A stretch of 64,000 bases of DNA from Arbacia lixula (lineage: Eukaryota > Echinodermata > Echinoidea > Arbacioida > Arbaciidae). Both the position numbers and the translations under genes were made by a program. This document shows, piece by piece, positions 45,401 to 57,089 of the stretch (within the stretch, counting starts at the first letter, position 1; the number at the start of each line of letters is the position of its first letter). The stretch is taken from assembly GCA_963669155.1 (NCBI GenBank), contig OZ022579.1:15398040-15462039 (forward strand), in the 5' to 3' direction. The notes under the pieces are model-generated. The model did no database searches and was not told the origin of the DNA. It was given only the letters and a program-made list of their open reading frames with translations.

Positions 45401-45700
45401 AGTCGAACAGTAACTAGAGACAACCCTCTTTTTCCATGAATATTATAACTAAGTTATGACGTCATAATGACTTATATAAATGAAAAAAAATCCAATTTGT
45501 TGAACGACCATATCATGACTATGGTGCGACGATATAATGACGTCTTTGAATGATAAAAAAAAATCAGGTATTGTACGAGCAGAATATAAATACGACATAT
45601 AAAAATGACAGTAAAATCTCACTTATTAGCGCAACCATATTATGATTCTGAAGATGTGATGACGTTTTATAAGAATTATCCCAAAATCTTACATTAATTT
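42480..45700. repeat. CRE-palindrome satellite, 555-bp higher-order unit
   Basis: Monomers of about 65-70 bp carry GACGTCATAATGACGTC, AAATGACC, and CGACCAGAATCTGACT. A higher-order repeat is visible: ACCCCAAAATCTCACTTTTT begins at 43071, 43626 and 44180 (spacing 555 and 554). Units decay toward 45.7 kb. Confidence 0.85.
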
Positions 45701-46170
45701 TTCACCACTATATATGTTACGAAAATGACCTTAATCTGTCATCTGTCATAAAAATTTACGCCTTTCATTCCCAAAATATGTCCGTGTTATAAGACCATTA
45801 AATGATCAATGACAAATTGGTGGCAAAATAACGCCTATTTCAAAACAGTATGTCCATGTTGCATGTCATTTTTTTTTTTTTTTTTTTTTGGGGGGGGGGG
45901 GGGAGGTACAAACCATGGTAAATGCAAGTAGATACCACATCAGGAATTTCCCTCAAATAATAGAACTTAAAGCAAAATTATGGCAATCGCTAGATTTTGA
46001 GGTTTTATGCTGGTTGTCTCAGACCTATAGCCTAGAGACCGTTGAAGCTATATGCATGATCATGTTTCACTGATATTTCACATACTAGTAGGTCATCGAT
46101 ATGACACATGTGATTCGATCCTGCCGAGTTTTATGACTTTTACAAATGGGACATCGACGTTTCTTTAAAC

Positions 46171-46265
46171 CTGATAGCGGAATGACGTCTTTAAGACGGT
46201 CTAAATTGGTCATAAATTTGTCATACGTCGTACAGACGACTACATTACGACGTCTTTATTTAATT
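46171..46265. repeat. Internal copy of the element's left end
   Basis: ACCTGATAGCGGAATGACGT then CGTCATACGTCGTACAGACG resembles the left terminus at 42480-42560. It suggests that the large element is two related elements joined or nested. Confidence 0.6.
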
Positions 46266-47221
46266 CATTTCGCATAAGAAAAAACACATGTATACATGCA
46301 GTCAACCTTTTAAAAACGTAACATACAAAATACAAACATGAGGAGAAAAAAAATGAAAGCACAAATAAACATACGTAGGAATACAAGTAGAGATGTAACG
46401 TCTTTACAAACAAATTAATAAAATATGATGTAACATTATTTCATAACCCCCTCTTTGATTTGACCCTTCGGACATACCATCATCCACCCTAATTTAGTCG
46501 CTGCTCATATTACTACATGTAGTCGCCGGTGTCAAGCTAGGAGCGCGCATAGATTGTCTCACGTCTCAAATACCTGGTCCTTATGTTCTTGCGACGTCAT
46601 CATGGCTTGAAAGACTTCAGAGCTTGCTGATATATCAAAATCACCAGGAAAAGACAGAATGAAAGAAGTCCGAAGTGAAACAGTAGTAAGGGTGAGTTCA
46701 TTGCCATTGGCATAATTTGTCAGTCCCATGTGTGTAATTTGGTGTTGGGATTGTGAAATACACGTACTGTCTGTGTTACTGTCACAACTGTTGCTAATGC
46801 TAGCCTATATTTCATTAGTTGTTTGTTGACTTAAATGCGAAATAGATGTTGGAGAGAATAGAATTGATTAAATTAATCAAGCAAAGATGCATTATAGTTC
46901 AATTAGTATTCTGCAATACCCGCAACTGTAAACTGTGCGTAGTAGGGCCTACCTTGTCAATAACATCTTACTGCAACCAGCCCGCTGACACAGTGAGCGA
47001 GCTGCATAGTCATTCATATGTGATAAATGTATTACACATGAGTAATTTATTCATATACACAGGTCGATTACACAGTAGTCTGAATGATGGCGAGCCCTCA
47101 GGGTGCTCTCGCTTTGCAGGAGTAGTCCCGGGGGTTACAGAAGTAAATTTGCTCTAACTAGGATCATGAATGCTTTTGCTGTATTTTGGTAATTATAATT
47201 TGTTGTGTTTTATTCAAATTT

Positions 47222-48438
47222 CAGTTAACGGCCAGCCGTCGGATGCTGTCATCCATCACACAGCTATTGCAACATGTGCAAAGCAGCAATCCTTGACAAG
47301 TGGGACATTGTGACATCTTCCTGAGTTCTTTAAGGATTCCAACCAAGAGCGTCAAGATGCGTTCGTAGCAGCACCATTCTAAGCATCATTCTAAGGCAGC
47401 CTACATGTAGTCATACGTTGCCAAGGATCTGACAAGCCCAAAAGAGAATGTAGCTACATTCCCACATTCTATGTAAGTATTAGAAAAGAAATGAATGGAT
47501 TTTTCTTTTTAAAATCTTCCACTAATGCATAATTTATACTTTTCTTAAGGAATTTATACTTAATAGGACACGGGTACTACTGAGGTTGTGCGCGCTTATT
47601 GAAAAGCCATTGAAACCTGTGTGGTAGCTGAGATGAAAGAACAAACGTTAGGTTTTGCTAATTTTGCGCCATAAAATTGGTTTTAAATCACATATTAACC
47701 TCACTGAACCCTACCTTTCCCATACCATGACCCTAATCTAGTCCAGATCCTAACCTTTATCGAATTCTGTGGAATTTAAGCTGCTAATTCATGAACAAAA
47801 CCATAAAAAAACGAGACATACTTGTGGACAAGTATAAGGTGGTCTGCATTGGCAAATTCATACACAGACATGGGCTGGAAAATGCACGGTGAACTATAGA
47901 CCTGCAATCGTGCCACCATCTATTCATAAGTAATGAGAGCCATCGCTCAAGAAAGCTCATAGGGCATGTGGCAAGCAGGATCTGTGTTTTGTAAAAGAAA
48001 ATCAATTGTTGCATTTTAATTGCCAGCTAGGTTACCCTTTTCATGCATGACTTAATATTTTCAAATTATGTACTCATTGCTTAAACATTTCAGTCTTCTT
48101 CTTACAGTGATTTTCTTTTCTTTTTAATGGGTGATGTCTTTCTCATGTTTTCTTTTTTTCTTTATAATTGCTGTTTTCATTGCAGTTATTGCAGTTATTT
48201 TCTTTCTTATTTCCACCCCCACCCCCTCCCTTTTCTGATGCAGATACCGAACGCAGAGTGGTGGAGGAGTTGAAGTGTGTTCAGCCGCATTTCACAGCAT
48301 CTTTGCACTGGAGAGAAAAGGAACCAACATCATTAAGTCTGTTAGGTCAAACAGCAGCAATCCAGACTGGAAAAGAGAAGTGGTCATTAGAACCGAAGAT
48401 GTGAAGGAGAAGATAAAAGCTCACATAAAAACAATGTG
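47222..48438 (+). pseudogene. Decayed transposase-like gene in the large element
   Basis: An exon ending at 47470 (CATTCTAT|GTAAGT) and one starting at 48244 (TGATGCAG|ATACCG) join in frame: AKDLTSPKENVATF from the first, then YRTQSGGGVEVCSAAF and HSIFALERKGTNIIKSV, ending KIKAHIKTM at a stop. A Cys-x(3)-Phe-x(2)-Ile-x(4)-Arg pattern recalls the N-terminal half of transposase-like proteins common in marine invertebrates; that link is memory-based. Upstream, the first exon has several stops but retains PEFFKDSNQERQDAF in another frame. Catalytic residues are not visible. Possible polyadenylation signal AATAAA near 48987. Confidence 0.45.
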
Positions 48439-48995
48439 AAACGATGTAGCAAATCACATTATGGATGGGACCATGGTGGTCCCCAGTGTAGAACAGGGTA
48501 AACACGCATCTGCTCCAGAAAGTGATTGTGAGCCACACATGAATTTACTGCACCAACCATTAAATCACTATCAGTCTACACGTTCCACTGTTGTGCACCA
48601 TGCGTCCAGCACAGCTATCTGACAAAAAGTGACATTCTGCTCTATTGAGCTGCCTTTACAACAGTTTATGGTACCCCTAATGAATATTATGACATCATGG
48701 ATCTGCACCCATTGATTTGTCAATGTTGTAATCTTTATTGCTTGTCAATCTGTACTCTACATCTACATTCAACTGAAGTAAATGATATCGATGAACATAA
48801 CATTTCACGTCTTCAGTATTCAGTATACCCATGTACAGGTTGAATAGTGTTACTAAATGTTGCTAAATTATAAAGATTGATAAGATATGAAAATTTATGT
48901 AAAATACATGCTATGCAGAATTCTTCTAAATTGCATTTTTATGACTTAAAGAGATTACTCTTCTACCTAAGAAATACATTTGATCAATAAACAGA

Positions 48996-49030
48996 GACAT
49001 ATATATATATATTATATATATATGTGTGTA
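48996..49030. repeat. (AT)n palindromic run
   Basis: ATATATATATATTATATATA just before the right satellite block of the large element. Confidence 0.85.
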
Positions 49031-49904
49031 ATTCAAAAACACTAATTTTCTCCAACTAAACAGAAATGGATTTAGCGCCTTTCTAAGTTTACGTCAATAT
49101 TACGATGTCGATAAGATTTATTCCCATGACCAATAAATACTGACTTCTTGTATGACCATAGTATAATGTAATATTTATGTCATTATTTAAATGTCATCAT
49201 ATCAACGCCAATGTTACAATCTCAATATGATGTGTTTAAATGACCAACACATCTCTACTTGTTGCATGACCGCAATATGACGTAATATTCACGTCATTAT
49301 GACGTCTTTAAAAGACCAACTAATCCTAATCCCATCCTATCTCGGTCTAATCCTAAGCCTAACCTGAATTTATACCAGTAGTTGATTACTTTCACTTAAA
49401 GCAATTACTGTTCACCCAACTGGCGCAGTATGTTATCTACATGTGCATGAAAAACTTGAAAAACTTGAAAGACAGCTGAGAGGCTAATGAATATTCATGC
49501 CTGCAATAGGGGTATTGACTTGTGTCATATTTTTGTACTTTTGGATAGATTAATTGTCATATAACTAGACAAAAGGAATATTTAAGCATACATTTCAGTA
49601 AATGTTTTGAAGTTTAGACATTAAAAAGGAAATGCCACCAAACTGAGTGCAGACAACAATAATTACAACAAAATATTAATCTTTAGTTGTACTAACCAAT
49701 ATTTTGTGATCCATATTACCGGACTACTATATAAAGTGAGTGTGCTGATGGACAAGATAGGAATAGGATAGGAATAGGATAGGATAGGATTAGGGAATGT
49801 AAGGGTAGGATATGTGTAATACATTTATGTGCATGTGTGTATGTATGATTAGTCATGTGAGATTATATCATTCCATTATAATTTTTTTCATACAGGTCAT
49901 AAAC

Positions 49905-50540
49905 ATTACGTCAATGACGTCTTTAAGACGTGATTAAGACGTCATTTTATAATGTCGTAAAAACGTCATTATGTGACGTCATAATAACGTCAAAATGTGA
50001 CGTCTTATTTGACGTCGTGTGCTGTTGCAAAGTCGCGTCTTTACGACGTCATTTTGTGACGTCGTTAAGACGTCATTTCATGACATCGTTAAGACGTCAT
50101 TTTACGATGTTGTAAAGACGACATTATGTGACGTCACAATGACGTCAAAATATGACGTCTTATTTGACGTCGTGTGCTGTTGCAAAGTCGCGTCTTTAAG
50201 ACGTCATTTTGTGACGTCGTTAAGACGTCATTTTACGATGTCGTAAAGACGACATTATGTGACGTCATAATGACGTGAGACACGACGTAAAAAAGATGTA
50301 AGTAAGACGTGATATTTACCAGTTTTCGGTCATTTAAACAGCATTTTCGTGTTTAAAAGACGTCTTAAAGACGTCGTATTTTAACCGAAACGACGTCAAA
50401 ATGACGTCAAAATATGACGTCTTTTTTGACGTCGTGAGCTGTTGCAAAGTCGCGTCTTTAAGACGTCATGTATATGACGTCATAAAGACGTAAGACACGA
50501 CTTCCAAAAGACGTAAAATTGACGTGATTTTTACCAGTCT
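49905..50540. repeat. Right GACGTC satellite block
   Basis: Units of alternating GACGTCATTTTGTGACGTCG. A sub-block TTTGACGTCGTG(T/A)GCTGTTGC followed by AAAGTCGCGTCTTTA occurs near 50008, 50164 and 50428. The short frames here are repeat translations. Confidence 0.85.
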
Positions 50541-50649
50541 CTGCTATCAGGGTAAGCACTATTTAACAGGCAGGTAGTTATCCACGCAGAGAAAATCCTC
50601 GTATAAATCCACAGGTGTGTATTGAGCCAAGGTCACAACAAAATCTTAG

Positions 50650-50810
50650 ATGCAGTGGTGCGGGGACGTGCCGCTTTGAAGATCCCCTTTTTGAGACCTC
50701 GATATCCGTTCTTTAGATCCTCTATATCCTACGAATGGCGAAAGTTCCGCGAAAGTTCCGCTCCTTAGCCTCCCCGCTGTACCCCTCCCTCCGTTCCCCA
50801 GGTCCGCGGT
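50650..50810. mobile_element. Partial copy of the 39.5-kb hAT MITE
   Basis: GTGCGGGGACGTGCCGCTTT and GCGAAAGTTCCGCGAAAGTT match 39540-39700 closely. It lacks the G-run end. Confidence 0.8.
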
Positions 50811-51256
50811 TTGCGCCTGCCTAATTTGTCCCCGCGAAATTTACAGATCCAGGGACTCCTCCATTGATGCACGCACGCCGAGTCGTGAGCCAAGTCAGTG
50901 AGCCTTCCTTGGCAGGTAGCCGGTGTGACGGCATATCTCGTACCAGCTTTGAGGCGCTGTCACACCTTGGCGTTTTAGACAGCGTATGCCTGACGTATCA
51001 AAATTTCTCTAAAACGTCGGCATACGCTGAACTTTTATTTTTTTTTCCAACTCTGGGCGTATACTTAGCGTATTCATGACGAGTTGGACGTATACATAAC
51101 GTATCAATAACTTATATCAAACGCTTCGTTAACTTATAAGTAACGTATTCCAACGAATGCTTAGCGTATTGCTGGCGTACACAACTTATGCCCTACGATA
51201 GCCTAACTTACGCATAGCGCGCGGCAGCGTATCGCTGACGAACACGTGTCGTAGCC

Positions 51257-51374
51257 TATAAAAAGGCTGCCGCTCGACTATTCAAATCATAACCGCACGA
51301 TACATCACCGTATCAACACCACCGCCATGCCGAAGAAAACTAATACGCCATTATACGGTAGCTGTAAGTTATAA
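51257..51374 (+). promoter_or_regulatory. TATA box and mini-ORF inside the foldback element
   Basis: TATAAAAAGGC at 51257, then a 60-bp C/A-rich leader and ATG at 51327 in the context CACCGCCATGCCG. The ORF is 15 codons (MPKKTNTPLYGSCKL). It looks like a core promoter plus 5' leader of a gene whose body is missing. Confidence 0.4.
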
Positions 51375-51631
51375 ACACGTTCAGTAAGTTTTGTGGTCGT
51401 CCGGAGCACGTCTTCATACGTCTTCATAGTTGAAGTTAAGTTACACATACGTTCAAAGCACGTTACTCATAGGTTAGAAATAAGTTTTAGGGAACGCTGG
51501 ACATTATCTCGACGTACATCGACTTATGAGTAACTTACGAGTAACGTGTGTCAACGTGTATCAACGATCGCGTAACTTGCTTACAACTTATGGCCCGCGT
51601 ATGTGGGACGTATGAGCATACGCTGGCATAC

Positions 51632-51667
51632 GTCGAAAAATTTTGTGCAAGCACAAAATTTTTCGAC
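51632..51667. repeat. Perfect 17-bp-arm palindrome
   Basis: GTCGAAAAATTTTGTGC, two-base loop AA, then its exact complement. Lies right of centre of the foldback element. Confidence 0.9.
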
Positions 51668-51885
51668 GACCTCGCCGTATGACGACGTATACCAGCGTGT
51701 TTTAGCGTACTCTTAACGTATGCAAAACTTACCCGTAACGTATTCGACGTACGCCAGCGTATTCGCCAAATTCCTCATACGTCGGGCATACGTCGGTTAT
51801 GTGTGACCGAGCCTTTATATCTGGTTCTCGGAACAATATATGCCAGCAGCTATCGTTCTTGTAATCACATATCGTTCCAGGAGCA

Positions 51886-51920
51886 ACCAAATATGCCGTG
51901 ATTTACACGGCATATTTGGT
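51886..51920. repeat. Perfect 15-bp-arm hairpin
   Basis: ACCAAATATGCCGTG, loop ATTTA, exact inverse. Weaker pairing extends outward (ACATATCGTTCC against GTTATATGTGG), so it may be a small foldback element. Confidence 0.85.
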
Positions 51921-52539
51921 TCATTGTTATATGTGGTTCCTTTCCGTATTATTAGCCTAGTTCCCTAGACCATGTTTGCAAATTCCTCTCATTGCTCTGT
52001 AGACGCGATGGTTTTGACGGGGGTTGGAGTCCACGCAACCAATAATTTGGGAAAATACAAATATATACAAAAATTAAGGTCATCTGGCATGCTAATGCAT
52101 GATTTATTGTATGCAGCTATACCCAAATTAGTCTAGTTAGTTGCCTAGATCCCCTGTTACACATTGCCTTATGGCCTTCCGTTTGATGGCTTTGATTTGT
52201 TTGGGCCCTGCTGGCAGTTGCTGGAGATACCTCTTAATGACAGTTATCTCCTCTCCAAATGTGCTTATTTCTTCTACTGCCAAAAATGACTGGCGTATGG
52301 CTAGGCTATGACCCGTGTGTACTGTATGGTAGGGTGGATAAAGTGAAGAAAAAAAATGTGCACTTTTACCTACAAGCACCAAATTTGGCACACATGCATG
52401 AAATTATATTTGGAACAATACATGTATTACCTATAGAGGCATCTCAAAATATTTTCAGGGGCACCTGGGGGCAGCCTCTTAAGTGCACCAGGGGCCCTAA
52501 TATATGAATTTTCATTCTTTACGAAAACGCGCCGCCGGA

Positions 52540-53953
52540 CTGGAAAAAAAAAACTTGATAGGGACCTTACCTTGTTCAAATGTGTGGTCATAAGTGGCAA
52601 GGGGGTGGGGGTATGCCCCAAGCGCCCCTGGGCCATTATCTTATATTTTGGGACATTTTCTCAAGAATAAATAACTGGAACCATACTCAGGTATTAGGGA
52701 CATTAAGTTGTTAGCATGGAGGACAAAAATGGCAAGGAGTTGGGAGTAGGTAGCCCCCCCCTCCCCCCCCCCCCTCTTAAACAAAAAATGCTCCCATGCA
52801 TGGGACAACTTCCTCTCATTTGTGACTTTTTCAGAAGAATAAATCACTGGATTTTAACCAAACTTGATAGGAATTATCTTTAGGTAATAGAGACTATCAG
52901 TTAGTAAACTTGGGGTACATAAGGAGCAAGGTGTTGGGAAGGAGAGGGGGTAGCCCCCAAAACGCCCCAGGGGAAACTTTCCTTTTCTTTAAATACCTTT
53001 TCTCAAGAATGAATAACTGGAACCATCCATAGGCATTAGGAACCTTAAGTTGTTAGAATTTAGAATGGGGAAACATCAATGGCAAGGAGCTGGGAGTAGG
53101 TAGCCCCCCCCCCCCCCAAACAAAAAATGCCCCCATGCATGGGACAACTTCCTCTCATTTGTGACTTTTTCAGAAGAATAAATCAAGGGAATTTAACCAA
53201 ACTTGATAGGAATTATCTTTAGGTAATAGAGACTATCAGTTGGTAAACTTGGGGTACACAAGGAGCAAGGTGTTGGGAAGGAGAGGGGGGGGGGGGCGTA
53301 GACAAAACGCCCCAGGGGAAACTTTCCTTTTCTTTAAATTCCTTTTCTCAAGAATGAATAACTGGAACCATCCACAGGTATTAGGAACCTTAAGTTGTTA
53401 GAATTTAGAATGGGGAAACACCAATGGCAAGGAGCTGGGAGTAGGTAGCCCCCCCCCCCCCCCAAACAAAAAATGCCCCCATGCATGGGACAACTTCCTC
53501 TCATTTGTGACTTTTTCAGAAGAATAAATCACTGGATTTTAACCAAACTTGATAGGAATTATCTTTAGGTAATAGAGACTATCAGTTGGTAAACTTGGGG
53601 TACACAAGGAGCAAGGTGTTGGGAAGGAGAGGGGGGGGGGGCGTAGACAAAACGCCCCAGGGGAAACTTTCCTTTTCTTTAAATACCTTTTCTCAAGAAT
53701 GAATAACTGGAACCATCCACAGGTATTAGGAACCTTAAGTTGTTAGAATTTAGAATGGGGAAACACCAATGGCAAGGAGTCACGGGGGGGGGGGGGAGTA
53801 GCCCCCCACCCCCCCCCCCCCAAAAAAAAAAAAAGAATGAATAACTGGAACCATCCATAGGTATTAGGAACCGTAAGATGTTAGAATTTAGAATGGGGAA
53901 ACACCAATGGCAAGAGTCACTGGGGGGGGGGGGAGTAGCCCCCCCCCCCCCAA

Positions 53954-53985
<32 letters not shown>

Positions 53986-54200
53986 AATATATATGTATCC
54001 CCCATCCATTTTTCTCTTATTTTTACTTTTTTTCAGAAGAATAAATAACTGGATGTTAACCAAACTTAATAGGAATGATCCATGGGCAATAGGGACCTTA
54101 CGTTCTTAAATTGATGGTACTCAAATGGCAAGGGGCGGGTGGGGGGTAGCGCCTCAAATGGCCCCAGGGGGCAAATTCCATTTATTATTTTCTTGAAAGT
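52540..54200. repeat. 345-bp tandem repeat array with G/C tracts
   Basis: GAATAACTGGAACCATCCA begins at 53011, 53356 and 53701 (345 apart), then at 53839 in a truncated unit; diverged units lie at both ends (52667, 54043). Each unit has poly-C or poly-G runs (GTAGCCCCCCC, GAGAGGGGG). No coding sequence. Confidence 0.9.
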
Positions 54201-54308
54201 AGAACTAAGGTGTTAAAAATGGGATGCAAATCTAAAAAAAAATAATGTTAGATTTTATTAAAACTCGACTGATTATTCTCAGGCGATGGGAAAAATTTGT
54301 TGCAAATG

Positions 54309-54622
54309 GGGATCTCATCTGACATGAACTAACCCCCCTCCACTTGCTCCCCCGCTCCCCCCGCCCACCCCCCCCCTCCCCCCGCCCACCCCCCCCCCCC
54401 CCTTCTTTCCTCCTCGCCCATCACCTCAGCAATGCGTCTTGCGGTCCAAAATGTGAAGAAAAAAAAAAATGGGGATCTCATCTGACATGAACTAACCCCC
54501 CTCCACTTGCTCCCCCGCTCCCCCCGCCCACCCCCCCCCTCCCCCCGCCCACCCCCCCCCCCCTTCTTTCCTCCTCGCCCATCACCTCAGCAATGCGTCT
54601 TGCGGTCCAAAATGTGAAGAAA
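54309..54622. repeat. ~160-bp direct duplication, C-rich
   Basis: GGGGATCTCATCTGACATGA starts at 54309 and 54471; each copy continues through C-rich runs to CAATGCGTCTTGCGGTCC. Near identical, hence recent. Confidence 0.85.
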
Positions 54623-54623
54623 A

Positions 54624-55330
54624 AAGGAGAGTTTTCTTAAGTGTATCCAAACAGACTTCATCGTTTATACAGAACAGAATAATCCGTATATATGTGCCAG
54701 TTCTCATTACCTTGAATCTTCGTTACCCCTGTTCGAACGTTGCTTAATGTTTTTGATATAAATACGATGCAAATTGCCTGTTTCATTCGTACATACTTTT
54801 CAAACCTAATATCTCATGCACATGTTTTCATTGAATGATGAAATTTATCAGTACAATACCCTTCAACCTGTTAAATTCTACATGTGGAAAGTTAAATACA
54901 AAATACTCTTCCCAAATCAGCCCGTTGTTTAAGTCCAGTAACCTAGAATTCATTACCAGCCCACATTCAGAATGCTTAGTTTTGTAATTCTTTTAAAATC
55001 AACTTGTAAACAGTGTCAAAATGAAATGTAAGCCAAATTACAAAGGTTAACTGACTGGCAATTGAAGCCAAGTTGCTCAGTAATGTGTTTCTTTTGTAAT
55101 AGCTTTAAACACCACATGGCCGAGTTAATTCGGTTCATCTTCTAAAATCCCTTATACATGTACCATATGTTTTATAATACAGGTAACCTAGGCTCTGTGG
55201 CGCACTGGATGCATCGCATTCTTAATTCTTTTGTCTATTATCCTTTTCGCAGCTACGAGCCGTGCCTAATTTATTGTTAACCCGCGTTTTTTCGGCTTGC
55301 CTAATTTTTCCCTTAGGGTATTATGTAATA
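54624..55330. other. Unassigned AT-rich stretch
   Basis: No gene, repeat or splice pattern recognised, apart from a GCCGTGCCTAATTT/GCTTGCCTAATTTT echo at 55259 and 55297. Confidence 0.4.
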
Positions 55331-55439
55331 GTAAGTGACGTGAGCACTGATTGGTAGAGTTTGTTTTGGTATGATGGAACGAGGGTCCGAGGATCCGAGA
55401 GTACATGAGTTTGAGGGAGTGGTGTAAGAAGCTATTTTG

Positions 55440-55661
55440 TCGTGATTGACGAAAGACCTGTTTTTGTCACCCACGGGGAGGAGTCCTGTGTGCGGGAGAG
55501 AGTCGAGGAAGTCTGGGGACTTGCTGCATGAGAGTGAGTGTATCCGCCCCAACTCTAGCTGCCACTGTTTCTGCTGTCATGAGCGGGAAGTGCAGACGGC
55601 CGTCGTGTGGACACAAATTCCTCCGGGAGGCAGGCAACAGGACCTTCAATTCTTCAAAATA
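55440..55661 (+). CDS. Exon-like sequence, unidentified
   Basis: Open frame reading CIRPNSSCHCFCCHEREV and later VVWTQIPPGGRQQDLQFF, ending at a good donor (AATAACT|GTAAGT). A second frame (VFVTHGEESCVRERVEEV) is also open for part. It could be a 5' exon, perhaps noncoding, of a plus-strand gene. Function not recognised. Confidence 0.3.
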
Positions 55662-56368
55662 ACTGTAAGTCTTAAACATGCCAGTTTGCGAGGGGTTTCT
55701 ACAACTGTTTAATTTCTGTATAGGACAGTCTTTCAGATTGAAGTTTGACTTTCAGTTTTCTGACACGAAAATTGCCATTTCAAATTGAATGATTTCTTCT
55801 AGTTCGGAAACTGAACGTAAGAATTTTTCAGCCAAAACTGAAATGTGTTTAATTAGTAGTCAAATGTCATAAACGCCCTCTTCTGGCAAGTAACAAAAGT
55901 CGGCCATTTTATGTCAGCCACTTTGAAGAAGCCTACATTGTCGGGTATTTCTCATTGATTGGTACCACCGTGTATTTACGGCATATATTTATATTGGGAT
56001 GAAAATGAGAACTACTTTAGCGAGGCTATATGTTTTGATAATCAATGGCTTATGCAACTTACGCATTTTGTTAACAAGCGGTCATAAGTAATGGTTGCTG
56101 GTTAAATGGAAGTATTGTACATAGCAGAGGTATGAATCATTCTAGCACTGGACATTATTATGCATTATTATGCATTAGTAAATGGCTTTTATGCTAATTG
56201 GAGATATCGAGGAGATATCCGGTTGCTTTTTTTTTTTGCGAAGTCTATTTGGTAAACCAAATGGAGTGATTATTGTCAGTTTAAGATGTCGTGTGCTTTA
56301 CAAGTTAGAACTTACAAGTTATACTTGGGTTGAATATATATTTATGATGCGGTGTAACTATATTTCAG

Positions 56369-56679
56369 TCGTAATCAAGGGTTCAGCCATCACGTGCCCT
56401 TGCACCCAGACCGGGCGGTGACTGTTCGGTACCCTGGTCTCCCTCATCGACGTCGCCGAGCATCGAGGATCGCAACTACAACCACCTCAGCTCGGGCATT
56501 GACGTCCTACCGTTTAACCTCGACATCGGGTCTTTTGATGAACTCGCGCTTCAAAAATCAACGTTATCGCGATCGCGTCGTCAAGGCAACCGGTTTGTAT
56601 TGACGCTGCACACTGCGCTGAACATTATCAACCGGCCATATCCAGGTTTTGATATCTGTACCGAAGATAGCTTGATGTA
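56369..56679 (+). CDS. Exon-like open frame, unidentified
   Basis: Begins after TATATTTCAG and reads RNQGFSHHVPFAPRPGG, then SPSIEDRNYNHLSSGIDV, LPFNLDIGSFDELALQ, and ends FDICTEDSLM at a stop (56677-56679). Codon use (AAC, CTC, GAC, ATC, GGC) differs from the surroundings and looks coding. A donor at 56592 (AACCG|GTTTGT) is also possible. It does not join 55661 in frame. No family recognised. Confidence 0.4.
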
Positions 56680-57089
56680 AACCCATAATTTAATATATTA
56701 CTTTTTAAATATATATGACTAGTACACAGAGTCAATCGGAAAATATTTGATTGTTTATCCATCATCATTTCTATTTAAAGATTATTGTATTGAGGCAACA
56801 TTTCACTGTTCAATTCAATTGTTTTGTGTATGATATTGCGTTTCATTATAGTCTGATTATTTCATGCATTCTTTCTGATTTTTATTCTTTATTTATTTTA
56901 TTTTTAAAGAACCCCACAATGTGACAAACATCATTCCTCCTCTCTAAATACTCTTTACCTGGCGCAACATAGAATAAGATAAGTTAACAGCTTTAGCTCC
57001 CCGGTGTAATTATTTTATTTATCTACATGCTCTTTTTACACAAGTGTACCCAATTTATCACTGAGGCTTTTACGGGTAAACCTTTCTCT

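Larger units (their letters stand above)
42480..50552. mobile_element. Large DNA element built of TGACGTCA repeats
   Basis: Left end CCCTGATAGCAGACTGACGT and right end AGTCTCTGCTATCAGGG are inverted repeats, each next to TA (42478-42479 and 50553-50554), so a TA target duplication is likely. About 8.07 kb. Left 3.7 kb and right 1.5 kb are arrays of GACGTC-containing units; the middle (46.3-48.97 kb) is unique sequence with a spliced-looking, decayed gene. I could not assign a superfamily. Confidence 0.7.
50951..51815. mobile_element. Foldback element with internal TATA promoter
   Basis: Imperfect inverted ends: GAGGCGCTGTCACAC and GTGTGACCGAGCC. The interior is full of short words such as CGTATAC, AACTTAT and GCATACG in both orientations, giving long-range self-complementarity. 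At its middle it has a TATA box and a tiny ORF. Family not recognised. Confidence 0.6.

Noticed and set aside
49930-50246. Repeated DVVKTSF-type small proteins
   Set aside because: Frame translations of the GACGTC satellite.
42480-50540. CRISPR-like array
   Set aside because: Regular spacing reflects satellite monomers; spacers are themselves repeated, and the DNA is animal nuclear.
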